Below, in pieces: positions 43,541 to 55,671 of a stretch of DNA of 64,000 nucleotides. Below the pieces are notes generated by a model. The model saw only the letters and a program-made list of their open reading frames with translations, was not told the origin of the DNA and did not search any database. The first letter of the stretch is position 1. The number at the start of each line of letters is the position of its first letter. Origin of the DNA: Valencia hispanica (Eukaryota > Chordata > Actinopteri > Cyprinodontiformes > Valenciidae). The stretch covers positions 58,957,630 through 59,021,629 of the forward strand of contig OY747706.1 in assembly GCA_963556495.2 (NCBI GenBank). The letters run 5' to 3'. Both the position numbers and the translations under genes were made by a program.

Positions 43541-44187
43541 TTAGTGGAATTCAGACATTTTCTCCACATTGGTGTTGATTGCGGATGGTATTGAGGTACA
43601 GATTGACCATCTAATTGTTATAATCTTTTCAGTGAAAAAGCTGGCAAATTCATTTGAGGCCCTGGTAGAGTTCAGTTCAGGGGCTACTGTCACTAAAGGA
43701 TTAGTTAGTCTTTCCACTGTTGCAAATAGAGTTTGAGTTGGGAGATGAGGGGGAGGCGATGGAATGGTTAATACCTTTAAAAGTTTCAACTGAGCTGAGA
43801 TGGTACTTTCAAAGAAAATACAGAAATGGTCAGACAATGCAATATCAATTACCGAGATGTTGGATACATTTAAACCTTTGCTGATAATTAAGTCCAGAGT
43901 GTGTCCTCGATTATGTGTTGGCTGTTTGACATGCTGGGTCAGGCCGAAGTTGTGGAGAGTATCATCTAATGTTTTTGCTAGTCTATCTTGGCAGTTGTCG
44001 GTATGGATGTTAAAATCCCCCACAATGATTAATTGGTCATAGTCGATAAATATTACAGAAAGAAGATCATTGAAATCATTAAAGAAGTTAGAGTTAAGTT
44101 TTGGGGGTTTACATAAACTTAGAAATAAAGCTTTGTTAGGCTCATTTATCTGCGTGGCTAGTGAAGAGATAAAAATTCTGTAAATGT
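43541..44187 (-). pseudogene. L2-b endonuclease, copy 1
   Basis: It reads 'FISSLATQINEPNKALFLSL', 'IIVGDFNIHTDNC', 'LTQHVKQPTHNRGHTLDLI' and 'IALSDHFCIFFES', so the GDFN and SDH boxes are present. The N-terminus with TETWL is missing. The frame runs on into the linker 'VTVAPELNSTRASNEFASF'. Confidence 0.75.
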
Positions 44188-44611
44188 TGTATGAGGGCGT
44201 ACACTTATTTTGGGTGTAAAACTAAGTTTCTTGCCTAACCGGGGTCATGGAAAAAACATGTGCTTGCATGTGGAAACACTTAGTAACAGTGAACAATCAA
44301 GAAGAATGTAGTACATCACGCGTTGCCTTATGTGAAGAAGCTGAGGGGAGGGGTTTCATGCTGTGGTTCAATAAAAGTTGTGTCCTGATCCAGTTTGACG
44401 CTCAGTTGTGGAGAACTGAGCCAGGCGAACGACGTCTCGCTGTTAAAATCTGTTACTGTTGTCTGTTGTTTCTTATTGCTCCTTTTTACAGAAATGGACA
44501 AGCATACTGGAAGGTGAAAGAGCCCAAGAGAGCCTAGGAGTCAGAGAATTAAATGGGTGTATGTTCCTTTAAGAGAGGCTTTAAATTAGAGTGACAAAAT
44601 CCCTTCCAACA
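44185..44611 (+). mobile_element. Retrovirus-like LTR, unit copy 1
   Basis: About 427 bp from TGTTGTATGAGGG to CCTTCCAACA, with TG...CA ends. It has a TTCAATAAAAG box that may act as TATA or poly(A) signal, and a CT-rich U5-like part. It is followed after AAA by a TGG-starting primer-binding-like site. A solo relative on the other strand lies at 4.3 kb. Retroviral LTRs carry promoter and poly(A) signals for the element. Confidence 0.75.
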
Positions 44612-44614
44612 AAA

Positions 44615-44632
44615 TGGTGACCCTGACGTGAT
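44615..44632 (+). promoter_or_regulatory. Primer-binding-site-like sequence, copy 1
   Basis: TGGTGACCCTGACGTGAT begins three or four bases after the LTR end, the place and TGG start expected of a retroviral tRNA primer site. The tRNA was not determined. Repeated at 53,068 and 61,521. Confidence 0.55.
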
Positions 44633-46473
44633 TTCTGGAGGAGCAAAAGAAAACGTGAGTTGGGAATAATAGGATTTTGTTGAAATTGTTGTGATCAACA
44701 GGTAGTGGAGACCGAAGGACGGAATTGACCCGGGTCTGAAGTAATTTGGTAAGCGCTGCCACACGAGGCGCAAAATTGACTAATCTAAAATTATGTTCTG
44801 TCTGTAGTTCTCTAGTAAATGTTGATTTCTGTTTCTACTGAGGTAAATAGACGCTGACCGGGTTGGTAAACTCAGGGTGTGGCCTGCCCTAGGTAAGGTG
44901 AGACGTCCCTTACTGAGAGGCTGAGGGTTGGGAACCGCAGGAAGGCCGAGTGGTTGAGATCCACAAAATGTCTTTTTAAAAAAAACAGAGGTCAGAAAGC
45001 GACTTCAACCATGGCATTTTTTGGTACTTCGAGCCGGATCCCAATTTGACTGGATCTCCGGGAGGAACCGCAGGCCGCTGAGAGCTTGTGCAAGGCCTGG
45101 TTTGGAACCTGGATTAAAGCCCTCCACCTCATCGTAAGGTTTAAAAAGGAGGTCTGCAGACCCACGGAGTTCCTTCCTGGAGCAACAGTTGGTGATGGGA
45201 TTTATCCTTCACAGGGACACCAGCCAGTGAGTACAAAATTTGACGCGTGAAAGAGTAAAAAAAAAAGTACGAGAAAAGTGTTAGGTAAAATAATAATGTT
45301 GTATTATAATTTTCTTAGGGTGTCTTTCTAATGTACTTTTTAAATGTTATTTTGGTTTCAGTCACATGCTCATTTGCATGACATCCTGTTCTTTTAATAT
45401 CTTAATGAAGTGTGACTAAATAAAGAGAGACTGCAGAGGGGATGCTCTTGGAGACCAGAGACTAGGACACTGGGAGGCTGAGAACAGACAGACACGGTTG
45501 GCTCATTCCTTATAGTATTTTCCTGGTCTCCCTCTGCAGAACTGATTATCCACATCTACCTCTGCAGAGCTTATTGACTCCATATTCTCTCCGACCCTTG
45601 TGTGTGATTCTTTGTAGGTCAACCACTTTTTTAACCTAACAAAAAGAGAAATAGGTCAGGGACCTTTAATGCAAGTCTGGGATTTTGCTAATAAAGACAA
45701 AGATCGGGGATCTTTGAGTGATGGCGGGTACCTCACAATGAAAATCCATGGTAAAATAGAATAGGACTGGGGTTGGACTAAAGCAAAGCGCACAGAGGTC
45801 TAGGACCTCAGATCAATTAGAAATAATAATATATATTAGTAATAATAAAAGTAATGAAAAAACATGATAATAAAATACATAATGATATTAATGTGTATTA
45901 AACCGGTTGTGTGACTGTGTGTGTGTGAAAGGAGATTTCTTCCTTCTGAAGCAGCTGAAGTAGGCTGAGAAGAGTCTCATGGTTAGAAAATTGAGTGAAT
46001 AGCACTACAATAAGATAAATGGATCGGATAAAAGAGAAATAACAGCTGAATTTAATTCATTAACATGGGAAAGATAAATATTAAAAATGAAAAATAAAAA
46101 CAGCAAAATGTAACTTATCAAAATATGGGGAAAAAATAGCAAAGAAGATTTAAAGGAGATGCTAAATATATGTATTGTAAAAGAAAAGACAATACAACAT
46201 TTCTTTAAAAATGAATAAAAGATTATGAATTTGAAGGATGATTAACTGAGGAATTTTGCACACTTCTTGATAGTTGCGATCTAAAATAAAACTAAAAAGA
46301 TCAAAAAATGAAGAAAAAGCATTGGCCGTCTCAAACAAAGGAATGGCTTAAAGAAGCAAAGCAAAAGGAGAAAAAGTAGCATAATAAATGACTAATAAAG
46401 AAGCATATGATGTTTTTAACAACTTTCTGTTATCTCCTAAAGTTCCACGGAAGAAAGTAAAAGAGAAAACTCT
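44633..46473 (+). pseudogene. Retrovirus-like leader and broken gag-like frames, unit copy 1
   Basis: About 1.8 kb downstream of the primer site. The first 0.7 kb is a non-coding leader with splice-donor-like GTAAG sites. A further 320-bp LTR-like piece may sit at 45,321-45,640 (TG...CA ends, AATAAAGAGAGACTG). Near 46,310 a short open stretch 'HWPSQTKEWLKEAKQK' suggests gag, but stops are frequent. Whether the leader and gag belong to the same element as the LTR is inferred from adjacency. Confidence 0.4.
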
Positions 46474-47218
46474 CACATTTAACTGTGATATCATACATTC
46501 AACTAAGGCATGATCAGTAAAACCAACAGGTAAAATTTTACATGTAATAAACATACTAAAATGATGTGAAAAACAATAAAAACGGTCTAAACGAGCCAAA
46601 GAGATCCTACCTTTCTTGTGGTGGGACCACGTGTACTGTCTGCAGTCTGTGTGCATCCTTCTCCAGACATCCACCAGACCATGGTTGCAGACCAGCTGCT
46701 TCAAGGCATGGATTGATGGTAAATGAGGCTCCAAGTGATTCCGGTCCAAACTCTGATCCACTGTGCAATTAAAGTCTCCCCCCAAAATTAGGTAATCAGT
46801 AGCTTTGAGGCCTCTCAAGTTTTAATTTACAATGTTAAAAAACCTTACTCTCTCCGCACCCACTCCATTTGACAAAGTACTCTACAGACACTGAGTTAGG
46901 GTAAAAATTTTCAGAAAACAACACACCCACCCCCGCACTTGCTGATGAGCCGTGATCCAAAAAAAACCTTCCCCTCCATTCTTTATTCCAGTCTATCTGG
47001 TTGGTATCATCACTATGAGTCTCCTGCAGAAAAACTACGTGCGCCCTTTTCAATCCAATAGACTCAAAGAGCATTGCTCTTTTTCTTTTTTCTCTAGCTC
47101 CATTAACATTTAACAAGCATATTTTAAAAGTACTCATGGAGGCCATGTTGTTTAAACCCTCACTATATAAAAACAAAATAAAAGCCAGCAAAGTTGTTGT
47201 TAAAACCGTTGAGACCAT
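46474..47218 (-). pseudogene. Tx1-B endonuclease 5' part, unit copy 2
   Basis: Same as 38,021-38,765. Here the frame is cut at the unit junction just after 'ECMISQLNV' and runs into retrovirus-like sequence of copy 1. The 70-bp deletion and frameshift are shared. Confidence 0.85.
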
Positions 47219-48716
47219 TAGTTTGCAGCAGTTTTTTTAACCCTGGTTAACAATTTTTTTAGTCTATATACTTCTTGGTTTGTTAGACCCGCTTTTTCTC
47301 TATTCACAATATGACATTTCACTGATCTACAAAAAACTGTAACATCAGGATAAAACGACTCAATGTTTAACCCTTTCATATTCTTTGTTTCATGCAGACA
47401 ACCCTTGATTTCAGCAGCTGGATACGCTTTTCCCTGCGCATCCAAAGGCTGGCTCAGCGACACATCACTTATGTCAGAAAAAACACTTTCACAGCCACTC
47501 TCATCTGTTGAGTCTGCTTGCAGACCAGACTGTTCAGCTTGCTTGCTGCTTGCTTGCTGCTTTCAGCGTCTCTTTCAGCAGAAACATTCCTTCTCTTGGA
47601 CTGTTTCTTTCCAGCTTTAGCCTCCACCTCCATTTCCTCAGTGGGCTTCACATAGTCCACAACTTTACTATTACCCACCTCATCACTCTCCTGCTCACTT
47701 CTTTTCTCTCCCTCGCTACACTCGAAGCTCTTAACTAGCTGTATACCCGGTACACCCTGTTTCTCAACCATTTCTCTGCCTTCCTCAACAACTGTCTCAC
47801 CTATAACCCCTTCCTGCACAACCATATACCTAATATCAGTATTTTTGAAATCAGCATTTGACTTCTCTTTATTCTTGCCCTGTCCTTTCTCAGGACACCG
47901 CTGAGTTGTCAATTTCAATGGCACACTCCCCTCTTCTGGTGCACTTTTCAGACTGGAATCACCTTTATCCTCCGTACCACTCAGATCAGCAACACAAGAA
48001 TCTGTTGTACCAGGTTCCGTCACACAGACACTTACAGTACCTGCTACGCCCTCACAGCTTGTAACAGGGGCAACAGGCTTATCTCCTGTGTTAGCCTGGC
48101 TGGAACCAGCTTTGTGAGGACACATTCTAACAGTATGACTTTCAATTTTCCAGCTGAATCACCTCATTGGTGAGGAAGTGGCATACAAGATGTAATCATA
48201 ATCATCCACCTTCACATGGAGTCTCAAGTTAAGCTCTTCATGTCTATTTGCTAGGATCATGAAAACTTGGCGCCTATGAGAGACAACAGGGCTCAGTAAA
48301 GGTGACTAACACCCAGACAAAACCTTTTTTATGGGAGAGACCACCTTCCCATGCCTTGACAATGCATTTTTTAGAAATTCATCGCTAATGAAAGGAGGGA
48401 CATTTGAAACGATGACCCGCGTAGCCGGCTGGGCAAGCGGAAAAACTGGCACCAAAGCTCCCCCCACGGTGATTCCTTGCTCAACGAGCTTATTTGCCTG
48501 CTCTACTTTCATTACAAAAAGTACCACCGCTCCGTTCATCCGCGCCGCGGATTTCACGGAGCCATGCCCCAACACCTCTTCGACCGCCAGGGCAACCTCC
48601 TCCACGCTACACGGGAAGCCGGCGCTAACACGAACACCGTGCTTCCTCGTGAGCGCGGCGAAGCCGCCTGCACCAGCCATGGCACCGGCGAAAATTAGCC
48701 TCCTTGGCCGGCCCAC
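47218..48716 (-). pseudogene. Tx1-B ORF1, unit copy 2
   Basis: Same frames, breaks and TAATG overlap as 38,765-40,263. Confidence 0.8.
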
Positions 48717-48843
48717 TACCTCCTGACAACAAAGAACACTTAAAACTTAAACACGAAACAAAATCAAATGACAAACAGTAACTAGAAAAGTTTAGAAAAC
48801 CACTCTCACTCGCTTTCTCTCACCTTCCACTCCATTTCCGCGA

Positions 48844-48913
48844 AGGAGAAAAAGAAGAAGAAGAAGAAAAAGAAGAAAAAGAAGAAGAAAAAGAAGAAGA
48901 AGGAAAAAAAAGC
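48844..48913 (+). repeat. GAA/AAG-rich tract, unit copy 2
   Basis: Identical tract to 40,391-40,460. Confidence 0.9.
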
Positions 48914-49695
48914 AGGTGCCCAAGGGACGGTGTGCCCGGAAAGAGCATGTACAGTTGGGCTGATTGGCATCTACTGGCCAGCACAGAGTGAGAGACGGGT
49001 TGATCAGTAACCCAGTGCAGCACGGAAGCAGTGATTGATGGACAACAGTGCATGTGGTTGGTCCCCTATCCATCAGGTGCAAAGAGGGTTGTGGGGAAGA
49101 TCACCCGGGCTGGCATACGAGTAGTACGTTTGGCCAGTGTGTTTCTGCTTACAGGCTGACACCAGGCTGCACAGGAGGTGCCACAGCAGTGTGGTGTGAC
49201 AGCTGCAGTGAAAGAGGCGGTGGTGCCAGAAGCAAGTGCCTTCCTGTTTCCCAGGATCGACTCGGTGTGGTCTGAGGTACAGAAGGAAATGTAGCTCATC
49301 GGACCGGTCCTCCTGGACGTCGGGAACATTTTACGGTTTCTTTTATAGTGGACTTTCTGTTTTTAAAAGAAAAACCCTTTCTTTGTGCAATTTCCAGAAC
49401 GCAATAAAATTGTCTTTTCAGACTTTCAGTCTCTGGTTCCTGGGTCCTGATTTGCTGCTCCCCCTTGTTTTATTGTACCTCTTGGTCTGCCATACAGATT
49501 TACCGGCTGACAATAACATCTCTGAGATTGTACATGTTAATAGTCCTATTTAGAGAATGTTTGTGACTGTGGTTGATAATAATACATGGGATGCAATTTC
49601 TTCTTTTTTTTAACTTAAATTGGGAAAAGGTATGGCTGGTATACTGTGAATTGTGGCAGAATGTTGTCTACAGAATGACTAGGATCATGTCCCAG

Positions 49696-50053
49696 TCATT
49701 TGGATGAGAAATTGTGAATAGCATAAAATGTTAAGATCTGACTGCCCAACCTGTTCGAATGAATGCCATCCTCCTTGACTAGAGAGGGTTGGTTCCAAAA
49801 TAGGTTAAAATTATCAAAAGATGCATTAAAAGTCGGACACGGAGTTTGGACCCAAGCACTGAGACTTGGGGTGCGGCTGAAACGGTTGATGCCTCTTTCA
49901 AATGGAGCAAGGGGTCCAGAGACAACAATATTGTTTCCAGAGTGTTTAGTTAAAAGACTTCTAAAATCAGAATTTAAAATCTCCGAGGTACTATCAGCAA
50001 TATCATTACATCCAGCGTGCACTACAACAGTTTTGATGTCAGGATAATCCGTG
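49696..50053 (-). pseudogene. GDSL/SGNH esterase piece, unit copy 2
   Basis: Same as 41,243-41,600. Confidence 0.7.
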
Positions 50054-50282
50054 ACTACAGAAGGAAGTAAAGTTAGAATGTATTAATCTCAACCCCCCAA
50101 ATTGCTGTCTAAAATATACAAAACCTTATCTGCATTAGATAAATCAATAGCCCTCTCTATTTCAAAATGGGAGGTGGATTTATCAGTCAGCTTTGAGAGA
50201 AACCTCTGGTCTCATTTGTTTAAGAACCTTTAAAATAACTAAAGATTCTAATTTACAATTAATACAATACAAAATCCGTCAT

Positions 50283-52640
50283 AGGCAAGGCAATTTTATT
50301 TTTATAGCACACTTTCAACAACAGGGTAATTCAAGGTTTACATGATTTGGTGATTTAAAAAAACCAACAGAATATAAGATTGGAAATTTAAAAGTAAAAG
50401 TAGCAAATTAGCATGAAACACACATTACACATGATGCACAATAAACATACACAATAAAGCAAGAGAGCATGAACACATTTCATACATATGACATCAATCA
50501 TTTACTCGATGGCTATTTTAAACAGATGGGTTTTTAGTCTCGCTTTAAAGCAGTTTCAGCAGCTCTGTACAATTGTCAGGAAGTCTGTTCCAGATAAGGG
50601 GAGCGTAGAAACTGAAAGCTGCTTCTCCGTATTTGGTTCTGAGTCTAGGGATGTTTAGTAGGCTAGAGTTGAAGGACCTGAGTGGTCTTGGTGGTTGGTA
50701 TGGTGACAACAGGTCTTCAATATATTTTGGTGCTAAGCCATGTAATGATTTATAAACTAGTAGGAGTATTTAGTGTAAGGACTTTTGAACTGGGCTGATG
50801 TGCTCTACTTTCCTGGTTCTAGTGAGGAACACGAGCAGCAGCATTCTGGATCAGCTGCAACTGTCTGATTTACTTTTTAGGCAGACCCGTGAGAACACTG
50901 TTGCAGTAATCAATCCGGCTAAAGATAAATGCATGGATGAGTTTCTCCAGGTCCTGTTGCCACATCAGTCCTTTAATCCTAGAAATGTTTTTCAGGTGAT
51001 AGAAGGCTGACCTTGTTATTGCCTTTATGTGACCCTGGAGGTTCAGGTCTGAGTCCATAACTACACTTAGGTTTTGTGCCCGATCAGTAGTTCCTAGCTG
51101 TATTAATTGAAGCTGTTTGCTGACTGTTGATTGTTCCTCTTTGGGTCCAAAAATAATTACTTCAGTTTTGTTTCTTTTCAGCTAGAGAAAGTTATGGCAC
51201 ATCCATCCATTTATTTGGTCGATGCATTCATTGAATGGGTTCAAAGTCACCTGGTGACATTGTAATGTAAAACTGAGTAACATCTGAGTAGTTTTGGTAA
51301 CTAATCTTATTGGTTGCTATAATTTTGCCTAGTAGGAGCATGTAGATATTAAATTAGAGAGGCCCTAAGATGGAGCCCTGGGGCACCCCACATGTGATTT
51401 CGATTCGTTCTGATGAAAAGTTTCCTATTGAAATAAAGAAGTCCCAGTTCTTTAGGTAAGACTCAAACCAGCCAAGTACTGTACCAGAGAGTCCAACCCA
51501 ACTTATCAGTCGTTCCAATAATATGAAACGATCAACGGTGTCAAATGCTGCACTGAGGTCCAGCAGAACCAGCACTGTGGTTCTACCACAGTCTGTATTT
51601 ATGCGGATGTCATTGAATACTTTGACGAGGGTAGTCTCAGTACTGTGGTAAGCGCGGAAACCAGACTGAAAAACATCAAAACGTTTTGTCATTGTTAGGA
51701 AGCTATTTAATTGGTGAAACACAGCTTTTTCAATAATCTTACTGATGAATGGAAGATTAGAGATTGGCCTGTAGTTCTACATTAACGTGTTGTCCAGATT
51801 CTTCTTCTTTAGCAGTGGTTAAATAACTGCTGTTTTTAAAGCCACCTGATAACAGGGATGAGTTCACTATTTGAACCAGATCAGACCCAATGACAGGAAG
51901 AACTTTCTTTAGAAAAGCTGTGGGTAGGATATCAAGACAGCAGGAGGAGGAGCTTAGTTGGATAATGTTTTTTTCAATGTTTTTTTGGTTTAATTAGTGG
52001 AATTCAGACATTTTCTCCACATTGGTGTTGATTGCGGATGGTATTGAGGTACAGATTGACCATCTAATTGTTATAATCTTTTCAGTGAAAAAGCTGGCAA
52101 ATTCATTTGAGGCCCTGGTAGAGTTCAGTTCAGGGGCTACTGTCACTAAAGGATTAGTTAGTCTTTCCACTGTTGCAAATAGAGTTTGAGTTGGGAGATG
52201 AGGGGGAGGCGATGGAATGGTTAATACCTTTAAAAGTTTCAACTGAGCTGAGATGGTACTTTCAAAGAAAATACAGAAATGGTCAGACAATGCAATATCA
52301 ATTACCGAGATGTTGGATACATTTAAACCTTTGCTGATAATTAAGTCCAGAGTGTGTCCTCGATTATGTGTTGGCTGTTTGACATGCTGGGTCAGGCCGA
52401 AGTTGTGGAGAGTATCATCTAATGTTTTTGCTAGTCTATCTTGGCAGTTGTCGGTATGGATGTTAAAATCCCCCACAATGATTAATTGGTCATAGTCGAT
52501 AAATATTACAGAAAGAAGATCATTGAAATCATTAAAGAAGTTAGAGTTAAGTTTTGGGGGTTTACATAAACTTAGAAATAAAGCTTTGTTAGGCTCATTT
52601 ATCTGCGTGGCTAGTGAAGAGATAAAAATTCTGTAAATGT
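50283..52640 (-). mobile_element. L2-b LINE, unit copy 2
   Basis: Same as 41,830-44,187, including the YSDV catalytic-box change. One substitution in the 3' UTR (50,604 C) separates it from copy 1. Confidence 0.75.
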
Positions 52641-53064
52641 TGTATGAGGGCGTACACTTATTTTGGGTGTAAAACTAAGTTTCTTGCCTAACCGGGGTCA
52701 TGGAAAAAACATGTGCTTGCATGTGGAAACACTTAGTAACAGTGAACAATCAAGAAGAATGTAGTACATCACGCGTTGCCTTATGTGAAGAAGCTGAGGG
52801 GAGGGGTTTCATGCTGTGGTTCAATAAAAGTTGTGTCCTGATCCAGTTTGACGCTCAGTTGTGGAGAACTGAGCCAGGCGAACGACGTCTCGCTGTTAAA
52901 ATCTGTTACTGTTGTCTGTTGTTTCTTATTGCTCCTTTTTACAGAAATGGACAAGCATACTGGAAGGTGAAAGAGCCCAAGAGAGCCTAGGAGTCAGAGA
53001 ATTAAATGGGTGTATGTTCCTTTAAGAGAGGCTTTAAATTAGAGTGACAAAATCCCTTCCAACA
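52638..53064 (+). mobile_element. Retrovirus-like LTR, unit copy 2
   Basis: Same as 44,185-44,611. Confidence 0.75.
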
Positions 53065-54926
53065 AAATGGTGACCCTGACGTGATTTCTGGAGGAGCAAA
53101 AGAAAACGTGAGTTGGGAATAATAGGATTTTGTTGAAATTGTTGTGATCAACAGGTAGTGGAGACCGAAGGACGGAATTGACCCGGGTCTGAAGTAATTT
53201 GGTAAGCGCTGCCACACGAGGCGCAAAATTGACTAATCTAAAATTATGTTCTGTCTGTAGTTCTCTAGTAAATGTTGATTTCTGTTTCTACTGAGGTAAA
53301 TAGACGCTGACCGGGTTGGTAAACTCAGGGTGTGGCCTGCCCTAGGTAAGGTGAGACGTCCCTTACTGAGAGGCTGAGGGTTGGGAACCGCAGGAAGGCC
53401 GAGTGGTTGAGATCCACAAAATGTCTTTTTAAAAAAAACAGAGGTCAGAAAGCGACTTCAACCATGGCATTTTTTGGTACTTCGAGCCGGATCCCAATTT
53501 GACTGGATCTCCGGGAGGAACCGCAGGCCGCTGAGAGCTTGTGCAAGGCCTGGTTTGGAACCTGGATTAAAGCCCTCCACCTCATCGTAAGGTTTAAAAA
53601 GGAGGTCTGCAGACCCACGGAGTTCCTTCCTGGAGCAACAGTTGGTGATGGGATTTATCCTTCACAGGGACACCAGCCAGTGAGTACAAAATTTGACGCG
53701 TGAAAGAGTAAAAAAAAAAGTACGAGAAAAGTGTTAGGTAAAATAATAATGTTGTATTATAATTTTCTTAGGGTGTCTTTCTAATGTACTTTTTAAATGT
53801 TATTTTGGTTTCAGTCACATGCTCATTTGCATGACATCCTGTTCTTTTAATATCTTAATGAAGTGTGACTAAATAAAGAGAGACTGCAGAGGGGATGCTC
53901 TTGGAGACCAGAGACTAGGACACTGGGAGGCTGAGAACAGACAGACACGGTTGGCTCATTCCTTATAGTATTTTCCTGGTCTCCCTCTGCAGAACTGATT
54001 ATCCACATCTACCTCTGCAGAGCTTATTGACTCCATATTCTCTCCGACCCTTGTGTGTGATTCTTTGTAGGTCAACCACTTTTTTAACCTAACAAAAAGA
54101 GAAATAGGTCAGGGACCTTTAATGCAAGTCTGGGATTTTGCTAATAAAGACAAAGATCGGGGATCTTTGAGTGATGGCGGGTACCTCACAATGAAAATCC
54201 ATGGTAAAATAGAATAGGACTGGGGTTGGACTAAAGCAAAGCGCACAGAGGTCTAGGACCTCAGATCAATTAGAAATAATAATATATATTAGTAATAATA
54301 AAAGTAATGAAAAAACATGATAATAAAATACATAATGATATTAATGTGTATTAAACCGGTTGTGTGACTGTGTGTGTGTGAAAGGAGATTTCTTCCTTCT
54401 GAAGCAGCTGAAGTAGGCTGAGAAGAGTCTCATGGTTAGAAAATTGAGTGAATAGCACTACAATAAGATAAATGGATCGGATAAAAGAGAAATAACAGCT
54501 GAATTTAATTCATTAACATGGGAAAGATAAATATTAAAAATGAAAAATAAAAACAGCAAAATGTAACTTATCAAAATATGGGGAAAAAATAGCAAAGAAG
54601 ATTTAAAGGAGATGCTAAATATATGTATTGTAAAAGAAAAGACAATACAACATTTCTTTAAAAATGAATAAAAGATTATGAATTTGAAGGATGATTAACT
54701 GAGGAATTTTGCACACTTCTTGATAGTTGCGATCTAAAATAAAACTAAAAAGATCAAAAAATGAAGAAAAAGCATTGGCCGTCTCAAACAAAGGAATGGC
54801 TTAAAGAAGCAAAGCAAAAGGAGAAAAAGTAGCATAATAAATGACTAATAAAGAAGCATATGATGTTTTTAACAACTTTCTGTTATCTCCTAAAGTTCCA
54901 CGGAAGAAAGTAAAAGAGAAAACTCT
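53065..54926 (+). pseudogene. Retrovirus-like leader and gag-like frames, unit copy 2
   Basis: Same as 44,612-46,473, with the primer-site-like sequence at 53,068. It is cut at the junction with copy 3. Confidence 0.4.
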
Positions 54927-55671
54927 CACATTTAACTGTGATATCATACATTCAACTAAGGCATGATCAGTAAAACCAACAGGTAAAATTTTACATGTAA
55001 TAAACATACTAAAATGATGTGAAAAACAATAAAAACGGTCTAAACGAGCCAAAGAGATCCTACCTTTCTTGTGGTGGGACCACGTGTACTGTCTGCAGTC
55101 TGTGTGCATCCTTCTCCAGACATCCACCAGACCATGGTTGCAGACCAGCTGCTTCAAGGCATGGATTGATGGTAAATGAGGCTCCAAGTGATTCCGGTCC
55201 AAACTCTGATCCACTGTGCAATTAAAGTCTCCCCCCAAAATTAGGTAATCAGTAGCTTTGAGGCCTCTCAAGTTTTAATTTACAATGTTAAAAAACCTTA
55301 CTCTCTCCGCACCCACTCCATTTGACAAAGTACTCTACAGACACTGAGTTAGGGTAAAAATTTTCAGAAAACAACACACCCACCCCCGCACTTGCTGATG
55401 AGCCGTGATCCAAAAAAAACCTTCCCCTCCATTCTTTATTCCAGTCTATCTGGTTGGTATCATCACTATGAGTCTCCTGCAGAAAAACTACGTGCGCCCT
55501 TTTCAATCCAATAGACTCAAAGAGCATTGCTCTTTTTCTTTTTTCTCTAGCTCCATTAACATTTAACAAGCATATTTTAAAAGTACTCATGGAGGCCATG
55601 TTGTTTAAACCCTCACTATATAAAAACAAAATAAAAGCCAGCAAAGTTGTTGTTAAAACCGTTGAGACCAT
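54927..55671 (-). pseudogene. Tx1-B endonuclease 5' part, unit copy 3
   Basis: Same as copy 2; cut at the unit junction after 'ECMISQLNV'. Confidence 0.85.

Larger units (their letters stand above)
41830..44187 (-). mobile_element. L2-b LINE, unit copy 1
   Basis: A minus-strand L2-type LINE with endonuclease (44,187-43,541), RT (about 43,400-42,400) and a 3' end near 41,830 with a GTGCTATAAAAATAAAATTG-type tail. ORF1 is absent. The family is different from L2-a and matches the fragment at 19.0-20.5 kb. Its 5' edge abuts the LTR. Confidence 0.75.
38021..46473. repeat. 8,453-bp tandem unit, copy 1
   Basis: Starts at CACATTTAACTG inside the Tx1-B endonuclease and ends in retrovirus-like leader at AAAACTCT. 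It differs from copies 2 and 3 at 38,053 (G/A), 40,544 (A/G) and 42,151 (A/C). Only this copy continues leftward into the rest of the Tx1-B endonuclease. Confidence 0.97.
46474..54926. repeat. 8,453-bp tandem unit, copy 2
   Basis: Same sequence at a constant offset of 8,453. Its left junction reads CTCTCACATTTAAC: CTCT from the unit end, CAC shared by both ends, then the unit start. I found no indels relative to copies 1 and 3. Confidence 0.97.
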
